DNA of 64,000 bases, taken from JALZVT01 sp039029135. GTDB taxonomy: Bacteria; Pseudomonadota; Gammaproteobacteria; Pseudomonadales; Azotimanducaceae. A program made the position numbers and the translations under genes. This document shows, in pieces, positions 1 to 9,555 of this stretch; within the stretch, counting starts at the first letter, position 1; each line of letters opens with the position of its first letter. The notes below the pieces were generated by a model. The model worked only from the letters and a program-made list of their open reading frames with translations, had not been told where the DNA came from and ran no database searches. The stretch is taken from the NCBI GenBank assembly GCA_039029135.1, contig JBCCGT010000007.1, forward strand, positions 169,110 to 233,109. Direction: 5' to 3'.

Positions 1-2778
1 GTGCGTGTACGCATCGTAGCCCAGATCGACGCGCGCCAGCGGCGGCTTCTCGTCGAACAGGTTGTTCGCAGAAACCGTCAAGCGCAGGTTGTCTTCGAGT
101 AGGCGCAGGTTGTAGTGCACATCCACGGTCGTCTGATTGTCGACCTTGAAATCGTCGCGCTCGTCGATGTAGTCGGTGATGTAGTTCACCCACACGCTCG
201 CCGTGTGGCGACCATAGTCATACTGCACATAGCCGCGGCCCTTGAAGTCGGGTAGCGAACGTACGCCGCGCCCGGCATTCAGGAAGCCTGCCGCGTCGAA
301 AGAATCAGACACCTGAATGCCGTTCTTCACATAGGCATCCTGCTCGTACTCGATCGTGTGGCTCATATCCACGCCGATCGTGGCCTGGCCGCCGCCGAGG
401 GCGAACACATAGTTACCGAATATGTCGATACCGCTTGTTTTGATCGACGGCCCGTTGATCGTCTGAACCTCGATTCGCTCGATGCCGGCCCCATCGCAGC
501 TGCCATCGTTGCCGGTACCGGTGCAGAAGATCTGCTCCTGAACCGCTGTGCGAGCGGCGCCGCCTGACACATAGGCGCTGACGAGCGCGTTGAAGTCTTC
601 GACAACAATCGGGTTATCGAAGTCATAGCTCCAGTAGTCGACCGTCAGCGTCAGCCCTTCGATCGGCTCGAAAATCGCGCCGATGTTGTAGGTAAAGGCT
701 TCTTCAGGATTGACGTCCGGATTACCGATGATGTCGATCGCCTTAAACGCCGCCGTCGGCCCCACGAAGGACAGCGCTGTCACCCGGTTGGGGTTGGTCG
801 CATCCAGATCGGGACCGCGGAAGGTGGTCTGCACGGATCCGCGCAGCGTCAGCCAGTCCGTCACGTCGTAGCGAATGGCCAGCTTCGGATCGAAGGTATC
901 CGTCGCACCATAGTCCTCGTAGCGGACAGCGAGCTGAACGTCGATGTTCTCGCTCACATCCAGCGCCGTTTCGAAGAACACGGCGTGGACGTCGGCGTCT
1001 TCGTTAACTTCACGCGAACCGGCCAGGAAGCTGCGCAGGCCGGTTTGCGCGGCACAGTCCGTCTGCCCGACAAACGGACAGGGATTGATCGCGATATTGA
1101 TCAGGTCATCGAGCTGAGTTTCGAGATCGAGCCGACGATACTGATAACCCGCGGCCCAGGCCGCGCTGCCGTCGAACAGGTCACCCTGGAACACGGCGTC
1201 AAAGACAATCTGGTTGGCCTCGGAGCGGGTCGTGGACAGATCGTCCAGGTACTGCAGGACCTCTTCGCTGTTGGCAACCGCCGGATTGAAATCAGGGTTA
1301 ACCACGCCAAAGGTCGCTTCGGCCTGCGAAGTCTGGATCGCGTTGGAGAACGGGTTGTAATAGAGGCAGCCGCCCTGGCCCGCGACGGCGCCGTTGGTGA
1401 CCAGGTTACCCGCCGTATCGAGCGTCGCCGGACAGCCAAAGCCGCCAAAACCCTGGAAGGCGAGCTTGGTGCGACCGATTTGCGCGTCGACGCCTTCCAG
1501 CCGGCCCTCCGAGCGCGACCAGGTCACGCCGAAGTCGTAGCCGATGCCGTTCTCGAACGCGCCGTCGATCGCGACGGCCGCCCGATAGGTATCGTATTCG
1601 CGCGCAGCTTCCCGCCCTTGATCCGCACCAACGCCGACGATGCGACCGTAGAAGTTCGCGCCGTTGCCGGAGTCGATAAACTGCTGGAACTGCGGATAGC
1701 GCGAGGCCATGTCGACCAGGCCCGGATGATCGGAAGGGACGAACTGCACGTCACCGAACAAAGCCTGCGGCGGGTATGAAGGCGACGTCTTCCACTCAGG
1801 GACGTCGACCTTGGCGTACAGCAGTTCGGCGTGCAGGTTGATGCCGTTGCCGAACTCGCCGTTGATTTCAGAGAACGCCTGGTAGTGCGTTTCGTTTTCA
1901 ATGGCGTTGTCGAAATCGGTATAGCGGAAGCGACAGAAAAGGCTGTTGTCGACCCCACCCAGAGCTTCACAGTTCGGGTCTTTGACGCCACCCGCAAGCG
2001 CGGCGAACGTCAGGCCCGCCTGGGTAGGATCGTAGAAGACACCGGGGTTGCCGATACTTGAGAAACCGCCGCGCGGGTTTTCGCTGAACGGCAGCTGCGC
2101 GTTGTCGATGTTTCGCAGGCTAAGCTCGTTGCGCTTGGTGTAGCCGAACGACGTCACCCAATCGAACTCGCCTAGCTGCATGCCGCCGATGACGCCGAAG
2201 TTGTGATTGCCGTCGCTGCCATCGATGTCGGTGTAGCCGCCGGTAAACTCCAGCCCCTGAAAATCATCGCGGGTAATGAAGTTCACCACCCCGCCAATCG
2301 CGTCAGAGCCATAGGTCGCGGCCGCACCTTCTTTCAGCACCTCAATGCGCTTGATCGCGAGGCGCGGAAAGCTGTTGATGTCCACGAACCGGCCCGCTGG
2401 CAGACGCTGCGAGACGGGAACCTGGCGCTTGCCGTTGAGGAGCACCAGCGTCCGCTGGGCACCGAGGCCGCGAATGTTGATGTTGGAGATGCCTTCGGAG
2501 GCGTTGGATTGAAACTGGTTACTCTCCCCGTCCACGCCGGAGCTGGCGGACAGGCGTCGGATGATCTCGACGACGCTGGGCGAGCCCTGATTAAACAGGT
2601 CTTCCTCGTCGATCGTCGTAACGGGAGATGCCGAGTCGATCGGCGTGCCCCGAATGAAGGAACCGGTAACGACGACCTCTTCCATCGCCTCTTCCGCTAG
2701 CGCAAAGGACCCATGGCCTAAGCCAATGAGCAACGCCGTCGACGGCACCAAAAGGCGCCCGACTTTACGAAACTTCAT
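1..2778 (-). CDS. TonB-dependent receptor, C-terminus beyond window
   Basis: This is an outer-membrane receptor for active uptake of an unidentified ligand. The reverse strand reads open for 926 codons from the ATG at 2778 to the window edge, so the last strands of the barrel are missing. A signal peptide ends near LALAEEA and is followed by a TonB-box-like EEVVVTG. The plug domain contains GISNINIRGLGAQRTLVLLNG and EVLKEGAAATYGSDAIGGVVN, typical of the large receptors common in sphingomonads, xanthomonads and marine gammaproteobacteria. A long beta-strand-rich barrel follows, ending with NNLFDEKPP near the edge. A GAGGG ribosome site precedes the ATG. It belongs to a different receptor subclass from the pair at 56.7-62.2 kb. 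Confidence 0.93.
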   Translation of the reverse strand, partial: MKFRKVGRLLVPSTALLIGLGHGSFALAEEAMEEVVVTGSFIRGTPIDSASPVTTIDEEDLFNQGSPSVVEIIRRLSASSGVDGESNQFQSNASEGISNINIRGLGAQRTLVLLNGKRQVPVSQRLPAGRFVDINSFPRLAIKRIEVLKEGAAATYGSDAIGGVVNFITRDDFQGLEFTGGYTDIDGSDGNHNFGVIGGMQLGEFDWVTSFGYTKRNELSLRNIDNAQLPFSENPRGGFSSIGNPGVFYDPTQAGLTFAALAGGVKDPNCEALGGVDNSLFCRFRYTDFDNAIENETHYQAFSEINGEFGNGINLHAELLYAKVDVPEWKTSPSYPPQALFGDVQFVPSDHPGLVDMASRYPQFQQFIDSGNGANFYGRIVGVGADQGREAAREYDTYRAAVAIDGAFENGIGYDFGVTWSRSEGRLEGVDAQIGRTKLAFQGFGGFGCPATLDTAGNLVTNGAVAGQGGCLYYNPFSNAIQTSQAEATFGVVNPDFNPAVANSEEVLQYLDDLSTTRSEANQIVFDAVFQGDLFDGSAAWAAGYQYRRLDLETQLDDLINIAINPCPFVGQTDCAAQTGLRSFLAGSREVNEDADVHAVFFETALDVSENIDVQLAVRYEDYGATDTFDPKLAIRYDVTDWLTLRGSVQTTFRGPDLDATNPNRVTALSFVGPTAAFKAIDIIGNPDVNPEEAFTYNIGAIFEPIEGLTLTVDYWSYDFDNPIVVEDFNALVSAYVSGGAARTAVQEQIFCTGTGNDGSCDGAGIERIEVQTINGPSIKTSGIDIFGNYVFALGGGQATIGVDMSHTIEYEQDAYVKNGIQVSDSFDAAGFLNAGRGVRSLPDFKGRGYVQYDYGRHTASVWVNYITDYIDERDDFKVDNQTTVDVHYNLRLLEDNLRLTVSANNLFDEKPPLARVDLGYDAYTH

Positions 2779-3027
2779 AGAAACCCTCTCTGGTTTACTG
2801 TCTTTGTGGTTCTCTAATCCCTGACGATGCGACCACTGACTGCAATCGTCATCTGCGCACCGGACCGCGCGGAGCCCAGTCGTAGACAGCTCAACGCTAA
2901 GCAAAAGTCTTCATTTTTTCTAGTTTTTTTCTCAACTTTTCCTGTCAGGCGAAGGGATCAGGCAGTTTTTATCGCGAGACTTTCGATGCAGATACAACAA
3001 CAAATGCGGGCACGGCAGCGTCGGCGT
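2779..3027 (-). promoter_or_regulatory. AT-rich upstream region of the TonB receptor
   Basis: This gap lies between the receptor start and the stop of the CoA-transferase gene on the same strand. It contains an A/T-rich block at about 2895-2945 in otherwise GC-rich DNA. Read on the minus strand the block is rich in A runs, as in UP elements and promoters. No convincing -35/-10 pair was identified, so the promoter role is inference. Confidence 0.3.
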
Positions 3028-4236
3028 TTAACGAGGCAGCGCAGTCTGCAGCACACCGCCCTCGACCAACGCCTCAACCTGCGCCGGTGAATGACCGAGC
3101 CACTGCTGTAAGACTTCAAGGTTGTGCTCGCCCCGGTGCGGCGCCGGGCCGCGTACGCCGCTGCTCGCGCCAGAGAAGCGGTAGGGCGACTGCGTGATAG
3201 GACGCACGCCCCCTGCCCGATCAGCCACCTCTGTGACCGCGCCGCGTGCGACGACGGTGGGGTGTTCGCGCAGTTCGGCCGGGGCGCGCACCCGCCCCCA
3301 GGCCACGTTGATCTTCGCCATCAGCGCCTCGACCGCTTCGATGTCGGGCAACGCGGCCAGGTAGTCCGCGACGATCTCTTCGCGCCGTGCGATCTTCGCG
3401 TCAAACGGCAGGTCTTGCGTCGTGTCCTCGACGCCAAGCCGGGTCGTGAACAGGTGCCAGAGAAAACGGAGATCCGCGGACAGCAGGATTGGACCACCGC
3501 CCGTCTGCCAGACGATGTTGTTGAGCGGACCGCTGCCCTCCGAATCTTCGAGCGCATAGTGAATCTGATCGTCCGTCGCGAGAGTCGCATCGAGCATGGC
3601 AATGTCGATGTGCTGCCCGAGCCCGGTTCGCTCGCGCATGATCACCGCCGACAGCAGGCCGACCAGACCGTGCAGCGACGCGTTCGTGTCGCCGATCGAC
3701 AGCGGCATGTCCGTCGGCCGGATACCGCCGCGCTCCGCCTGGCGATGCATGAGCCCCACTTCGGCGTGGATGATGGGCGCATAGGCGGCGCGGTGTGACT
3801 CCGGTCCGCCCTGACCAAACCCCGAGATCGACAGCATGATCAGCCGCGGATTGACGGCGTGCAGATCGTCGAATCCAAATCCGAGGCGCGGCATGACGTC
3901 GGGGCGATAGTTCTCGATGAGGATATCCGCCTCGCGCACGAGGCTGTGCACCAATTCTCGAGCCCCGTCCGCACGCAGGTCGATACAGATGTCGCGCTTG
4001 CCCGCATTCTGCTGGTGGTAGTAGCCGGGCAGATCGGCGATCACCTTGCCCCACAGCCGCGTCACGTCGCCGTCGGGCGGCTCGACCTTGACCACGTCGG
4101 CCCCGAGATCGCAAAGCATCCGCCCCGCAAACGGACCCGCCAGCACGCGAGAAAAGTCCAATACCTTAAGGCCGGTTAGCGGCGATTCCTTACCAGGCTT
4201 CTCGGCGCTAAGAAGCGGATTGACGCCATCGTTCAT
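3028..4236 (-). CDS. CaiB/BaiF (family III) CoA-transferase
   Basis: This 402-residue protein probably moves CoA between carboxylic acids in catabolism. The N-terminus has the family signature TGLKVLDFSRVLAGPFAG and then LGADVVKVEPPDGD. The probable catalytic Asp is D183 in SIGDTNAS, followed by RERTGLGQHIDI at the spacing usual for the family. The ATG at 4236 is preferred over an upstream in-frame ATG at 4317 because GGGAGAGGGCAAC lies just before it and the protein then begins close to the conserved domain. Length is normal for a single-domain member, unlike the two double-length paralogues at 20.0 and 34.0 kb. The substrate cannot be told from sequence. Confidence 0.92.
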   Translation of the reverse strand: MNDGVNPLLSAEKPGKESPLTGLKVLDFSRVLAGPFAGRMLCDLGADVVKVEPPDGDVTRLWGKVIADLPGYYHQQNAGKRDICIDLRADGARELVHSLVREADILIENYRPDVMPRLGFGFDDLHAVNPRLIMLSISGFGQGGPESHRAAYAPIIHAEVGLMHRQAERGGIRPTDMPLSIGDTNASLHGLVGLLSAVIMRERTGLGQHIDIAMLDATLATDDQIHYALEDSEGSGPLNNIVWQTGGGPILLSADLRFLWHLFTTRLGVEDTTQDLPFDAKIARREEIVADYLAALPDIEAVEALMAKINVAWGRVRAPAELREHPTVVARGAVTEVADRAGGVRPITQSPYRFSGASSGVRGPAPHRGEHNLEVLQQWLGHSPAQVEALVEGGVLQTALPR

Positions 4237-4422
4237 GTTGCCCTCTCCCACATCAAGCCTGCAGGCATCATAGGCCATACAGGCTGCAAACCGGTATGAC
4301 GGCACCATCCCGAACACAGCCGCAGAGCGCAGGTATCGGCGCGATGATGGAAAACCCTGTCGCTCGACCAGGGACGCTTCGAATGTGACGCGTTCAGCGT
4401 GTGGCGCTGGTTCTATGACTCC

Positions 4423-6345
4423 CTAGCGTTCCGCGGGCTGCTCGCTCACCTGATAAACGGGCAGGATCGTAGCGAAGCGCTCGCCAGATCGTGTCTGTCC
4501 CGACAACAGAAAGTGATTGGTGCCGATGCACGCCCTTTCACCCAACGCCGCTTCGAATGACCAGTGCACCGGCAGATCGAGCAGTCCGTCGGCGTTGACA
4601 TCAACCGGGCGATTGGCATGGTTCAGATCCGCCGCAAAGCCCGCGTTGCCGAGCTCGAGAGACGATGGGTCGATGTCTTGAATCGGCAGGTGACGGGTAC
4701 CCAACATGTAGGTCGTAAGCGCCGCGGGCACTGGGTCGCACAGAAAGATGAAGGGTTCCGGGTGCGTCCAGATGGGCAGGTCGATCTCGCCGAACACCAG
4801 CGCGTCGCTCGGCTGTTGCTCGACGCTGCCAATGTCACAGCCGTCGCCGTACGGACGCAGCGCACCCCGCTGGTCGGTGTCGAGGCAGTACACCGGATCT
4901 GCCGCGTCGACAACGGGGCTGGCCGTCGCCGGCAGGTGCGTTGCGGTTTCACCGCCATTGTCAGCGAGCGGGCAGAGCAGCGGGTCGGTCGCCAACCCGG
5001 TGGCACAGGTGCCGTCCTCGATCAGACTGCCGTTGTTGATCACCACGTTGCCCTGATCCAGACAATCCAGGCTGACGCCACTGCGCGCGATGATCGTGTT
5101 GGACAGTTGCACAATGCCTTGACCACGATTGTGCAGCCCAGTGACCGCGGCGAGCGGCTCTGCGTTGTTGACGATGGTAGCGTGACGAATCGCGGTGACC
5201 GCGATCTTGCCATCGGTTGGCTGGGGATCCTGATTCAACACCGCCACACCCGTGTTGCCGCTGATCGTCGTGTTTACGACTTGTAGAAAACCGAAACGGT
5301 TTTCCAGTACAGGTGAGCGATCACCGGGCTCGATCAGCGGCTTCAAGTCATAGCGGATGTCATTGGCGGCAAACGTGGAGTTCTCGACAATCATCGTGCC
5401 TGTGCCGGTCGGACCCGAGCAGCCGTAGAAGCCGTTTATGACGCCGGGACCGGCGTTACCGGTAAAGCCGATGCTGTCTAGAACGAGCGGTCGCGCGCAA
5501 ACCCCAACCACCGGCCAGGTGTCGGTATTCGGTGGTCGGTTGCCGTTGTCGGTGAACTGCGACTGCGTCACCCGAACCAGACCATCACTACTACCCAGCA
5601 GAGCCCTGCCATTCGAGGCAAACTGACTACCATCCACCGAGATCTCATAGATGCCATTGTGCGCGAAGAACGAAAGCGCGGTGTCGTTGTTTAAGAACTG
5701 CGTACCGAAAACTCTCGCCCCCGTATCGATAACGGTTACCGCAGCGCCATTGTCCCGCAGCAGAGAGTCTTCAATGGTCAACAGTTCGTCACCCGAGGCA
5801 TAGACAGCCCCTTCCTGGAAGGCGTCATCCGTATGCGGAGAATCGACCGGAACGGCGTTATAGGAGTGGCTAATCTCGACCTCCTCAAGCACCAGCTTGC
5901 CAAGGCTCGCAATCGAGGTGCCACGCTTGGCGATATTCGCCGGGTCGCCTTCGGAATCGCCGCTCAGCGCACCTTTGGTCAAGTGCAGGGACTTCAGCGT
6001 CAGGGAACCGCCGGGCGCGACGTAGAAGAAGCGAAAAAACTTCGGGAATGGTGGCAACTCGACCCGCTGCAGCGTGGCTGCGTTGCCTTCGATCACAACC
6101 TCAGTCGTGATGGCGGGCAGGGCGTTGTTTCCGGCGGTTGCATTGTCCGCGTTGTAGAACGAATAGGTCCCACCCGACAGTTTGATCAGGTCGCTTTCTG
6201 AATTGGCGTTGGCGGCATTAAGCGCCGCGACGAGACCGGAAGCATCGCCTGCGGCCACGCTGAACACAGCGGCCTGCAAGGCGGAAGACATAGGGATCAG
6301 CACAAGCAGGCCGATCAGGCCCGCGACTACGAATCTTGCGTTCAT
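4423..6345 (-). CDS. secreted right-handed beta-helix protein with choice-of-anchor Q-like domain
   Basis: This 640-residue exported protein has no obvious catalytic signature. A signal peptide (VVAGLIGLLVLIPMSSALQA) is followed by irregular beta-helix-type repeats with many N/D/G turns (SFYNADNATAGNNALPAITT, FLNNDTALSFFAHNGIYEIS). At about residues 410-515 it has NTIIARSG, a Cys-containing loop, LADNGGETATHLP, SPVVDAADP and DQRGALRPYGDGCDIGSVE, the pattern of the choice-of-anchor Q domain. A further domain of about 130 residues follows, with no C-terminal sorting motif visible. The role may be surface adhesion or polysaccharide binding, which is inference. It lies back to back with the acyl-CoA dehydrogenase gene. 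Confidence 0.8.
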   Translation of the reverse strand: MNARFVVAGLIGLLVLIPMSSALQAAVFSVAAGDASGLVAALNAANANSESDLIKLSGGTYSFYNADNATAGNNALPAITTEVVIEGNAATLQRVELPPFPKFFRFFYVAPGGSLTLKSLHLTKGALSGDSEGDPANIAKRGTSIASLGKLVLEEVEISHSYNAVPVDSPHTDDAFQEGAVYASGDELLTIEDSLLRDNGAAVTVIDTGARVFGTQFLNNDTALSFFAHNGIYEISVDGSQFASNGRALLGSSDGLVRVTQSQFTDNGNRPPNTDTWPVVGVCARPLVLDSIGFTGNAGPGVINGFYGCSGPTGTGTMIVENSTFAANDIRYDLKPLIEPGDRSPVLENRFGFLQVVNTTISGNTGVAVLNQDPQPTDGKIAVTAIRHATIVNNAEPLAAVTGLHNRGQGIVQLSNTIIARSGVSLDCLDQGNVVINNGSLIEDGTCATGLATDPLLCPLADNGGETATHLPATASPVVDAADPVYCLDTDQRGALRPYGDGCDIGSVEQQPSDALVFGEIDLPIWTHPEPFIFLCDPVPAALTTYMLGTRHLPIQDIDPSSLELGNAGFAADLNHANRPVDVNADGLLDLPVHWSFEAALGERACIGTNHFLLSGQTRSGERFATILPVYQVSEQPAER

Positions 6346-6707
6346 CGGTAAACCCGTCCATAGGTCACGCCCTTCCTTGGGATGTTGCTGTGAGGATTGC
6401 TATCTCGACGGCTAATGAGATGGAGATCGAGATTAAAATCACCTTTGCCTGCGCCCGAGAGCACAACCGTCGGCGCTACGCTGCGATTGAGGCTAGCACA
6501 GGCAGCGACAGCCCTGCCTACAACGTCCCCCCAACGCCGCCCAACGCCCCCCGCCCCAAAAAACCTCCGCTCTCGGGCAAGCGCCAAGCTGATGGCCGCC
6601 ACTCGAATCTGGCGGAGGTCGTTCCCGGATAGGTGCCGGGACTATTCAGCAGGGGCCGGCTTCGGTAACGTGGTCCTACACCTGACACTCAAGCGCAAGG
6701 GGGAGAC
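6346..6707. other. gene-free divergent intergenic region
   Basis: These 362 bases separate the divergent beta-helix and acyl-CoA dehydrogenase genes and must hold both promoters. Short ORFs on both strands here have compositionally odd translations rich in Arg, Ala and Pro, with no recognisable domain. No repeat or strong hairpin was seen. A GGGGGAGAC ribosome site at its right end serves the acyl-CoA dehydrogenase. Confidence 0.5.
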
Positions 6708-7961
6708 ATGAGCGCAGACCTGGACGCCGATCTATACAACCTCGCGATGTCCGAAGAAGCACAGCCGCTGATGGACGCGGTGCTGACGCACATCGACCAG
6801 AACGTCGATCCGATCACCGAGGAGTTTTACGCCCTCAACAACGAAAAGACCGATCGCTGGGACTGGCACCCGCGACAGCTTGAGTTGCTGGAGGGCGCGA
6901 AGAACAAAGCGAAGGAATCCGGCCTGTGGAACTTTTTCCTGCCGGATCACGATGCGTTCGGCAAGGGTCTGACCAACCTCGACTACGCCTACATCGCGTC
7001 GGAACTCGGCAAGTCGCCGCTCGCCTCCGAATCGCTGAACTGCTCCGCCCCGGACACGGGCAACATGGAAGTGCTGGAGCGAGTCGGCACCGAAGAACAG
7101 AAGGAGCAGTGGCTGAAGCCGCTGCTGAACGGCGAGATTCGGTCGGCCTACGCCATGACGGAGCCGGCGCTGCCCTCGTCGGACGCCAAGAACATCTCCA
7201 CGTCGGCCGTGCTGGACGGAGACGAATGGGTCATCAACGGCGAGAAGTACTACATCTCCGGGGCGGGCGATCCGCGCTGCAAGATCATGATCACGATGGT
7301 CAAGACGTCGCCGGACGCCGCGCCCTCCCGGCAGCAGTCGCAGATCCTGGTGCCGAAGGATACGCCCGGCGTCGAGATCCTCGAGGGCATGCAGGTCTTT
7401 GGCCAGGACCATGCGCCGCGGGGCCACATGCACATCAAGTTCAACGACGTGCGGGTCCCGAAAGAGAACATCCTGCTCGGCGAGGGTCGCGGATTTGAGA
7501 TTTCTCAGGTTCGTCTGGGTCCCGGACGCATCCACCACTGCATGCGCTCGATCGGCAAGGCCGAGAAGGCGCTCGAGTTGATGGTAAAGCGCGCGGGCAG
7601 CCGTGTCGCTTTCGGCAAACCGATCGCCAAGCTCGGCGGCAACCTGGAGCACATCTCCCGCGCCCGAATCGAGATCAACGGGATGCGGCTTGCTGTACTG
7701 CAAGCGGCGAAGGCCATGGACGTGCTGGGCAATAAGGAGGCCCGGGTGTACGTCAGCGCCGTGAAGGCGATGGTGCCCGAGAAGGTCTGCCACATCATCG
7801 ACATGGCCATCCAGATGCACGGCGCGACGGGCGTGTCCCAGTGGACGCCGCTCGCTGGCATGTACACCGACATGCGGCATCTGCGCTTTGCCGATGGTCC
7901 GGATGAGGTGCACCACATGGTGGTCGGCCGGGCCGAGATGCAGAAGTACGATCTGTGGTAG
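6708..7961 (+). CDS. acyl-CoA dehydrogenase (ACAD10/11-like)
   Basis: This 417-residue FAD enzyme probably catalyses alpha,beta-dehydrogenation of an acyl-CoA thioester. The middle domain has AYAMTEPALPSSDAKNIS and WVINGEKYYISGAG, which are the FAD and substrate contacts of the family. The C-terminal helical domain has GRIHHCMRSIG, AFGKPIAKLG, QMHGATGVSQ and ADGPDEVHHMVVG. The last resembles ACAD10/11-type enzymes that act on long or branched acyl-CoAs. The ATG follows GGGGGAGAC. Its stop codon overlaps the GTG start of the next gene, so the two are probably cotranscribed. Three CoA-transferase genes elsewhere in the window fit a CoA-thioester catabolic theme. Confidence 0.93.
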   Translation: MSADLDADLYNLAMSEEAQPLMDAVLTHIDQNVDPITEEFYALNNEKTDRWDWHPRQLELLEGAKNKAKESGLWNFFLPDHDAFGKGLTNLDYAYIASELGKSPLASESLNCSAPDTGNMEVLERVGTEEQKEQWLKPLLNGEIRSAYAMTEPALPSSDAKNISTSAVLDGDEWVINGEKYYISGAGDPRCKIMITMVKTSPDAAPSRQQSQILVPKDTPGVEILEGMQVFGQDHAPRGHMHIKFNDVRVPKENILLGEGRGFEISQVRLGPGRIHHCMRSIGKAEKALELMVKRAGSRVAFGKPIAKLGGNLEHISRARIEINGMRLAVLQAAKAMDVLGNKEARVYVSAVKAMVPEKVCHIIDMAIQMHGATGVSQWTPLAGMYTDMRHLRFADGPDEVHHMVVGRAEMQKYDLW

Positions 7962-8803
7962 CAGGCCGCTCTCACCATCTGCGCGACAGCGCACTCGTCG
8001 TCTGCGCGCTGTTGACGCTGGCGCTCAGCGCCCAACCAGTGGCGGAGGTGCCGCGAGGCGCCGACGGCAAACCGGACCTCAACGGCGTCTGGCAGGTGCT
8101 GAATCGCGCCAACTACGACGTCGAGCCGCACGCCGCACGGGCCGCTCTGGCCCTGGTTCCCGGCGACCTGGGCCCGGTACCGGCGCCGGAGATCGTGGCG
8201 CTTGGCGCCGTCGGCGCGGTGCCCGGCGGTGCCGGCGTGATCGATCGGGAACGGCTGCCGTACAAGCCCGCGGCAAGGCGGCAGCAGCGCGACAATCAGG
8301 CCAACTGGCTCGAGCGCGACCCCGAGATTCGTTGCTATCTGCCGGGGATTCCACGCGCCAATTACATGCCCTACCCGTTTCAGATCGTCCACAGCGCGAG
8401 CGCCGTGTTCTTCTCCTACGAGTACGCCGGGGCGGCGCGCAACGTCTATCTGGCCGACCCGGGTGAGGCGCCGATCGACTCCTGGATGGGCCAGTCGTTC
8501 GGTCGCTGGGACGGCGACACCTTCGTCATCGAGGTGACGGGTCAAAACGACCAGACCTGGTTCGATCGCGCGGGCAATCACCACAGCGACCAGCTCAAGG
8601 TCACCGAGCGCTACACGCGCACGGGAGACATGACCATGCGCTACGAGGCGCGTATCGACGATCCGGCAACCTATACCGAACCCTGGTCGATGGCGATGAC
8701 GCTCTATCGCAGGATCGGCAAGGACGCCGAGCTGCAGCAGTTCAAGTGCGTGGAGTTCGTCGAAGAGTTGCAGTACGGGCATCTCCGATCAGAAAGGCGC
8801 TAA
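7955..8803 (+). CDS. secreted protein of uncharacterised PDL-x-G-x-W family
   Basis: This 282-residue protein has an N-terminal signal peptide (SALVVCALLTLALSAQPVAE) and the opening motif GKPDLNGVWQV. Later motifs are WMGQSFGRWDGDTFVIEVTG and KVTERYTRTGDMTMRYEARI. The same order of motifs occurs in the 345-residue product at 9556-10593, so the two are paralogues of one family. I recognise the family only as conserved secreted proteins of unknown function. The GTG start overlaps the acyl-CoA dehydrogenase stop (GTGGTAG), which implies translational coupling. Confidence 0.75.
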   Translation: MVAGRSHHLRDSALVVCALLTLALSAQPVAEVPRGADGKPDLNGVWQVLNRANYDVEPHAARAALALVPGDLGPVPAPEIVALGAVGAVPGGAGVIDRERLPYKPAARRQQRDNQANWLERDPEIRCYLPGIPRANYMPYPFQIVHSASAVFFSYEYAGAARNVYLADPGEAPIDSWMGQSFGRWDGDTFVIEVTGQNDQTWFDRAGNHHSDQLKVTERYTRTGDMTMRYEARIDDPATYTEPWSMAMTLYRRIGKDAELQQFKCVEFVEELQYGHLRSERR

Positions 8804-8879
8804 TCGACACGCGCAAACCCAGACGGATCACCCGGCCACGGCTGGTGTAGGCTAATGACGTCAAGCAGAGGGCACAGTC

Positions 8880-9536
8880 ATGGGCGAGGCAGCAGGCACC
8901 GACGACGGCGTTATAGAACAGAATCCTGAGGACAGCGTCGAGGCAAGGCGGGATTCCAAGTCCGGCACCAACGGCCGCAACCTGAAGTCCGTCGGCAGGA
9001 TTCACTTCGTGGCGGTCGTCGCCGCACTCACGCTGTTCGGCGCCGCCCACACCTGGGCGCAGGCCAGCGGCTGGTTGCTGGCGACGCTGGTGGGTGTCGT
9101 CGCGGCCTACGTGGCCGGCACGGTGATCGCGGCCATCGCGCATGAATGGGGTCACTACAGCGGCGCGCGACTCGGCGGTTCACGGCTCAAGGTCGCCAAG
9201 CAGCCTATTCGCTACTTCTTCATGTTCACCTTCGACATGCAGGCGAATTCGCCGCGCCAGGCCATATGGATGAGCTGGGGCGGGCTGCTGGGCAGCTGGG
9301 GCCTGCTCGCCGTGCTCGCCCTTGGTGTGCCACTCGACTCACTGGTGTCCGTCGTACTGCTCGCAACCGTGTTCGCGAGCGCGTTGAACGCCAGCATCTT
9401 CGAAATTCCGGTGATTCTGCGCACCGGCCGCAGCGGCGCTTTCGAAACCGAACTCAACGCCCAGCTCGAGTCGCCAGGGGTCATGCAGTTTCCAGGACTC
9501 GCAGCAGGGCTGGCCATGGTCGTCGCGCTCGCCTGA
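8880..9536 (+). CDS. membrane protein with HEWGH motif, possible M50-like metalloprotease
   Basis: This 218-residue protein has a hydrophilic N-terminus of about 40 residues and then four or five hydrophobic segments. H88-E89-W-G-H92 matches the zinc-binding HExxH motif and lies inside a transmembrane segment (VIAAIAHEWGHYSGARLGG), as in site-2 proteases. The second M50 ligand motif (N-x-x-P-x-x-x-x-D-G) is not evident; NASIFEIPVI occupies a comparable place. It may therefore be a divergent intramembrane protease or a related protein with lost activity. It converges with the secreted-protein gene on the minus strand, 19 bases away. Confidence 0.6.
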   Translation: MGEAAGTDDGVIEQNPEDSVEARRDSKSGTNGRNLKSVGRIHFVAVVAALTLFGAAHTWAQASGWLLATLVGVVAAYVAGTVIAAIAHEWGHYSGARLGGSRLKVAKQPIRYFFMFTFDMQANSPRQAIWMSWGGLLGSWGLLAVLALGVPLDSLVSVVLLATVFASALNASIFEIPVILRTGRSGAFETELNAQLESPGVMQFPGLAAGLAMVVALA

Positions 9537-9555
9537 TCGCGGCGCGCCATCGGCA

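Noticed and set aside
985..1779. 264-codon plus-strand open frame
   Set aside because: It is antisense to the partial TonB receptor, whose signal peptide, plug and barrel are continuous on the other strand.
2895..2945. T-run that could be an intrinsic terminator
   Set aside because: No stable GC stem-loop directly precedes the T runs on the plus strand, and no plus-strand gene ends there.
6732..7994. 420-codon minus-strand open frame
   Set aside because: It is antisense to a clear acyl-CoA dehydrogenase and lacks a ribosome site or domain.
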